Of a stretch of DNA of 18,159 nucleotides, positions 15,586 through 18,159 are shown piece by piece. The DNA is taken from NCBI GenBank assembly GCA_947464515.1, contig CANHXF010000011.1:1-18159 (forward strand), in the 5' to 3' direction. The DNA is from Flavobacteriales bacterium. Its GTDB lineage: Bacteria > Bacteroidota > Bacteroidia > NS11-12g > UBA955. The notes under the pieces were generated by a model. The model was given only the letters and a program-made list of their open reading frames with translations. It searched no databases and was not told where the DNA came from. The first letter of the stretch is position 1. Each line of letters begins with the position of its first letter. A program made the translations under genes and the position numbers.

Positions 15586-18111
15586 TTACAATAATTGCAC
15601 CATCAAAGCACCATCACCCCCTTCGGCCTCTGTTTCATGATTATAGCTCCGCACAAAATTCACCGTCTTAAGCAGCGATTTCAAACCTTTACGCAAGATT
15701 CCATCCCCTCGGCCATGAACAATTTTCAGCTGCTGATGACCCAAAGAATACCCTTCTTCCAACCACGTCAATACCTCCTGTGTCGCTTCCTCCATTCGTT
15801 TTCCCCGCACATCAATCATCGTATTGTATAATGATTGCCGCTCTACCCACTGATAACCACCCGATTTTCCTGTCTTTTCAGACTTGCCGCCCATAGGCTT
15901 TTTTGTCAGCAACAACTCCCCAATCGGTACCCACATTTTTATCACCCCAAATGCCACCCAAGCCTTATCCTTCTTCACTTCCAACACCTCTCCTTGCGCC
16001 TCCGTAGCTGTACTTTTCACCAATGCTCCAGGCACCAATTGTTTGGCATTCGTAACAGGCACATCGCTGCTGGAAACCTGCAAACTCTTAGAATTCGCCG
16101 ATACCGAAGTCGGATTTGAAGTACCCAATTCCACTTTAACGGCCTGACCCGTCGCGGCATTCACTTTCGGCTTCACATCAACCCCACCCCGCATTCCAGC
16201 GCCTTTGCCCTTCACTGCCGAACCCAAGTTCTCACCCGATTCCATATCCCCCTTAAAATGACTCAAGGCCTTCCTCGCCTTTAATGTCGCCTCTTTCTCC
16301 GCCCCATGTTCGCGTATCGCACGTATCGTATTTTCGATTTGCTGATTCGTTTCTGCCAACAACTTTTTCGCTTCCTCCCTGGCCGACAATAAATATTCTT
16401 GTCGTTTCGCCTGCAACTTGTCCTTCAACTGCTGATACGATGTCGTTAGCTCCTCCAAATGCTTCAGCTTCTCATTATATGCTCCCACCTGCTGCAACAA
16501 CTGCTGATTCTGTTTCTCTAACGATAGCATCAAATCCTCCGTTTTCCCCATCTGCTTGCCCGCCAAAGTCCTAATTCGATCGATCCAATCCGATTCAAAT
16601 CCAGTTTTTCGCATCAACTCAAGCGCAAACGACGATCCCGGCTTGCCCACAACCAAATGATACAAGGGTTTCAACGCCTCCGCATCATAGGCCATACTCG
16701 CCTGAACCACCTCCGAAATACCCATACCCCATTCTCGCAATTGTGAAAAGTGAGTCGTTGCAATCACAAAAGCACCCGCATTCAGCAACTGCTCCAACAC
16801 CGCCTGCGCGATGGGTGCCCCAAATCGAGGATCCGTGCCCGCACCAATTTCATCCATGCCTATCAACGCTCGATCCGATGCGTTCGACAACAGATTTTTT
16901 AGATGATGCAAATGCGCACTAAACGTACTCAAACCCTGCTCAATGTCTTGACCGTCGCCGCAATCAATCCCTAGATATTCAAAAACGCCAAAACGACTTT
17001 CAGGATCGGCCGTCACGAATAACCCGCACTGAACCATATACTGAAGCAACAAAACAGTTTTCAAAACCACCGATTTTCCACCGGCATTGGGTCCGCTGAC
17101 AACCATAATTCGTTGATCACTCAGCACCATCGACAATGGAATTGCTTCCTTTTTTAACTGCTTTAACTGTTTACGTAAAACAGGGTGATAAGCCCTGCGC
17201 AAAACCACCTGCGGCTCCGAACTCACTTTGGGTCGCTCCGCCTTTTCAGACAAACACCAATCCCACTTCGCAAGCGCAAAATCCAACTGAATCAGTCGAT
17301 CCATGATCTCGCCAAGAACTGCTTGATGCGGTGCCAATTCCGACGTTATTTGTCGAAGAATCCGCTCCCGCTCCCGCCTTTTCTCTGCAAACAATTCTTT
17401 GAGTCGATTATTCATCTCCAACATCTGCGTTGGCTCCACGTATAGAATTTTCCCCGTGGCCGATATATCTTTCACAAAACCTTGAACCCGTCGCTTAAAC
17501 TCGGCTAGCACTGGAATCACCAATCGCTCTTCGCGCACAGTAACATCTGTTTCCGCCGTAAATCCTTGCGATTTCCACTCCCTAAAAATCCCACGCATCA
17601 CATTCCTCGCCTCGCCTTCCAAGCGATGAATCTCCTGCGATATTTTTGCGTATTGAGGCGTTGCCCTCACAGAAATTTCGCCAAACTCATCCAACACCTT
17701 GCCGATGGCCGATGCAATCATTTTGGTAGCATCCTCAACCGGAAACAATGCAAACAAAAGCGGCAAATCAGACGGACGTTGATGCAGCGCCGTAGATAGT
17801 TTTTGATAGGTTTGGATCGTTTGAAGGATGGCACTTAATGAAGGCTCCTCCAAATAAAAATTCTCTATTCCTAGATGTTTTAAATCTCCGGAAATATCAC
17901 CGCCCAACAAATTTAACGCACTGGGCGATGTCACATTCAAATTTGCAATTTGATCCAATAAATCCAACTGTTGAATCACCAACTCGGCATCCGTTTGCAT
18001 CTCCCACCCGGAAGCCAAATCATGGGTCGACGGGTATTTAAACCGCCCTACAATGGCCAAACGAATTTGATCAAAACCTACTACCGCTTCAAAGTCTTGA
18101 GGATACTTCAC
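15586..18111 (-). CDS. mutS2: MutS2-family ATPase/endonuclease
   Basis: An 841-residue MutS2 protein. Family members act in suppression of recombination or in rescue of collided ribosomes, depending on species. The MutS-like core/lever region (about 1-320) is followed by the ATPase: Walker A GPNAGGKS (340-347), Walker B LIGMDEIGAG with Asp420/Glu421, and TTHFSQLREWG. Next are a long coiled coil (about 510-620) and a low-complexity linker rich in Ser, Val and Lys. A KOW/SH3-like segment (LVPGALVKSTATEAQGEVLEV) precedes the C-terminal Smr nuclease domain, with IDVRGKRMEEA (Asp767, Arg769) and VHGRGDGILRKG (His799). The MutS1 mismatch-recognition domain is absent, as expected. The GTG at 18111 gives VKYPQDFE..GFDQIR, matching Bacteroidota MutS2 starts. 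The frame stays open to the right edge without an ATG, so a start further upstream cannot be fully excluded. Confidence 0.95.
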   Translation of the reverse strand: MKYPQDFEAVVGFDQIRLAIVGRFKYPSTHDLASGWEMQTDAELVIQQLDLLDQIANLNVTSPSALNLLGGDISGDLKHLGIENFYLEEPSLSAILQTIQTYQKLSTALHQRPSDLPLLFALFPVEDATKMIASAIGKVLDEFGEISVRATPQYAKISQEIHRLEGEARNVMRGIFREWKSQGFTAETDVTVREERLVIPVLAEFKRRVQGFVKDISATGKILYVEPTQMLEMNNRLKELFAEKRRERERILRQITSELAPHQAVLGEIMDRLIQLDFALAKWDWCLSEKAERPKVSSEPQVVLRRAYHPVLRKQLKQLKKEAIPLSMVLSDQRIMVVSGPNAGGKSVVLKTVLLLQYMVQCGLFVTADPESRFGVFEYLGIDCGDGQDIEQGLSTFSAHLHHLKNLLSNASDRALIGMDEIGAGTDPRFGAPIAQAVLEQLLNAGAFVIATTHFSQLREWGMGISEVVQASMAYDAEALKPLYHLVVGKPGSSFALELMRKTGFESDWIDRIRTLAGKQMGKTEDLMLSLEKQNQQLLQQVGAYNEKLKHLEELTTSYQQLKDKLQAKRQEYLLSAREEAKKLLAETNQQIENTIRAIREHGAEKEATLKARKALSHFKGDMESGENLGSAVKGKGAGMRGGVDVKPKVNAATGQAVKVELGTSNPTSVSANSKSLQVSSSDVPVTNAKQLVPGALVKSTATEAQGEVLEVKKDKAWVAFGVIKMWVPIGELLLTKKPMGGKSEKTGKSGGYQWVERQSLYNTMIDVRGKRMEEATQEVLTWLEEGYSLGHQQLKIVHGRGDGILRKGLKSLLKTVNFVRSYNHETEAEGGDGALMVQLL

Positions 18112-18159
18112 TGATTGACCTTTCTCGCATTCATTTCCGCCAACTGAAGTTGGGTAATT

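Noticed and set aside
15569..15587. AAAACA / TGTTTT inverted repeat at the end of mutS2, considered as a terminator
   Set aside because: The 6-bp stem has only A-T pairs except one, overlaps the stop codon and lacks a clear following T-tract; too weak to call.

Overview
The window reads as chromosomal DNA of a Bacteroidota bacterium. Three things point there. Two secreted proteins end in type IX secretion (T9SS) type A sorting domains. Genes lack clear Shine-Dalgarno sequences, and several starts carry a Bacteroidota-type -7 box (TAnnTTTG) just upstream. The housekeeping proteins (GlmM, MutS2, YchF, FTCD, a PIF1-like helicase) look like the forms I know from that phylum. The genus cannot be named from sequence alone.

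Layout. 1-1797 (+) is a PIF1-like helicase whose start and Walker A lie off the left edge. It meets ychF (1798-2895, -) stop to stop with no base between them. glmM (2908-4287, -) lies 12 bp upstream of ychF, probably in one operon. A 140-bp divergent spacer separates glmM from a fused formiminotransferase-cyclodeaminase (4428-6116, +). Next comes a secreted T9SS cargo protein (6224-7279, +). It converges on and overlaps by 37 bp a giant secreted T9SS protein (7243-12771, -) with Asp-box/sortilin-like repeats, a GEVED domain, PKD/Ig-like repeats and a sorting domain. Upstream of that, on the same strand, are a serine hydrolase (12828-13940), queE (14031-14630), folD (14627-15511) and mutS2 (15586-18111, GTG start near the right edge).

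How the genes relate. Most are housekeeping: DNA maintenance (helicase, MutS2), a translation-associated ATPase (YchF), cell-envelope precursor synthesis (GlmM), one-carbon folate metabolism (FTCD and FolD share 5,10-methenyl-tetrahydrofolate) and 7-deazaguanine synthesis (QueE, translationally coupled to FolD). The middle third is a secretion/surface region with two T9SS cargos and one exported or anchored hydrolase.

I found no tRNA, rRNA, CRISPR array, insertion sequence, phage gene or defence cassette. The most interesting signals are structural. One 12-13 bp stretch encodes the terminal KIIL strand of both T9SS signals on opposite strands. Pairs of GC-rich hairpins sit inside the coding sequence of both T9SS genes. 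Four promoters are predicted to give almost leaderless transcripts. I see no convincing new multi-gene system.
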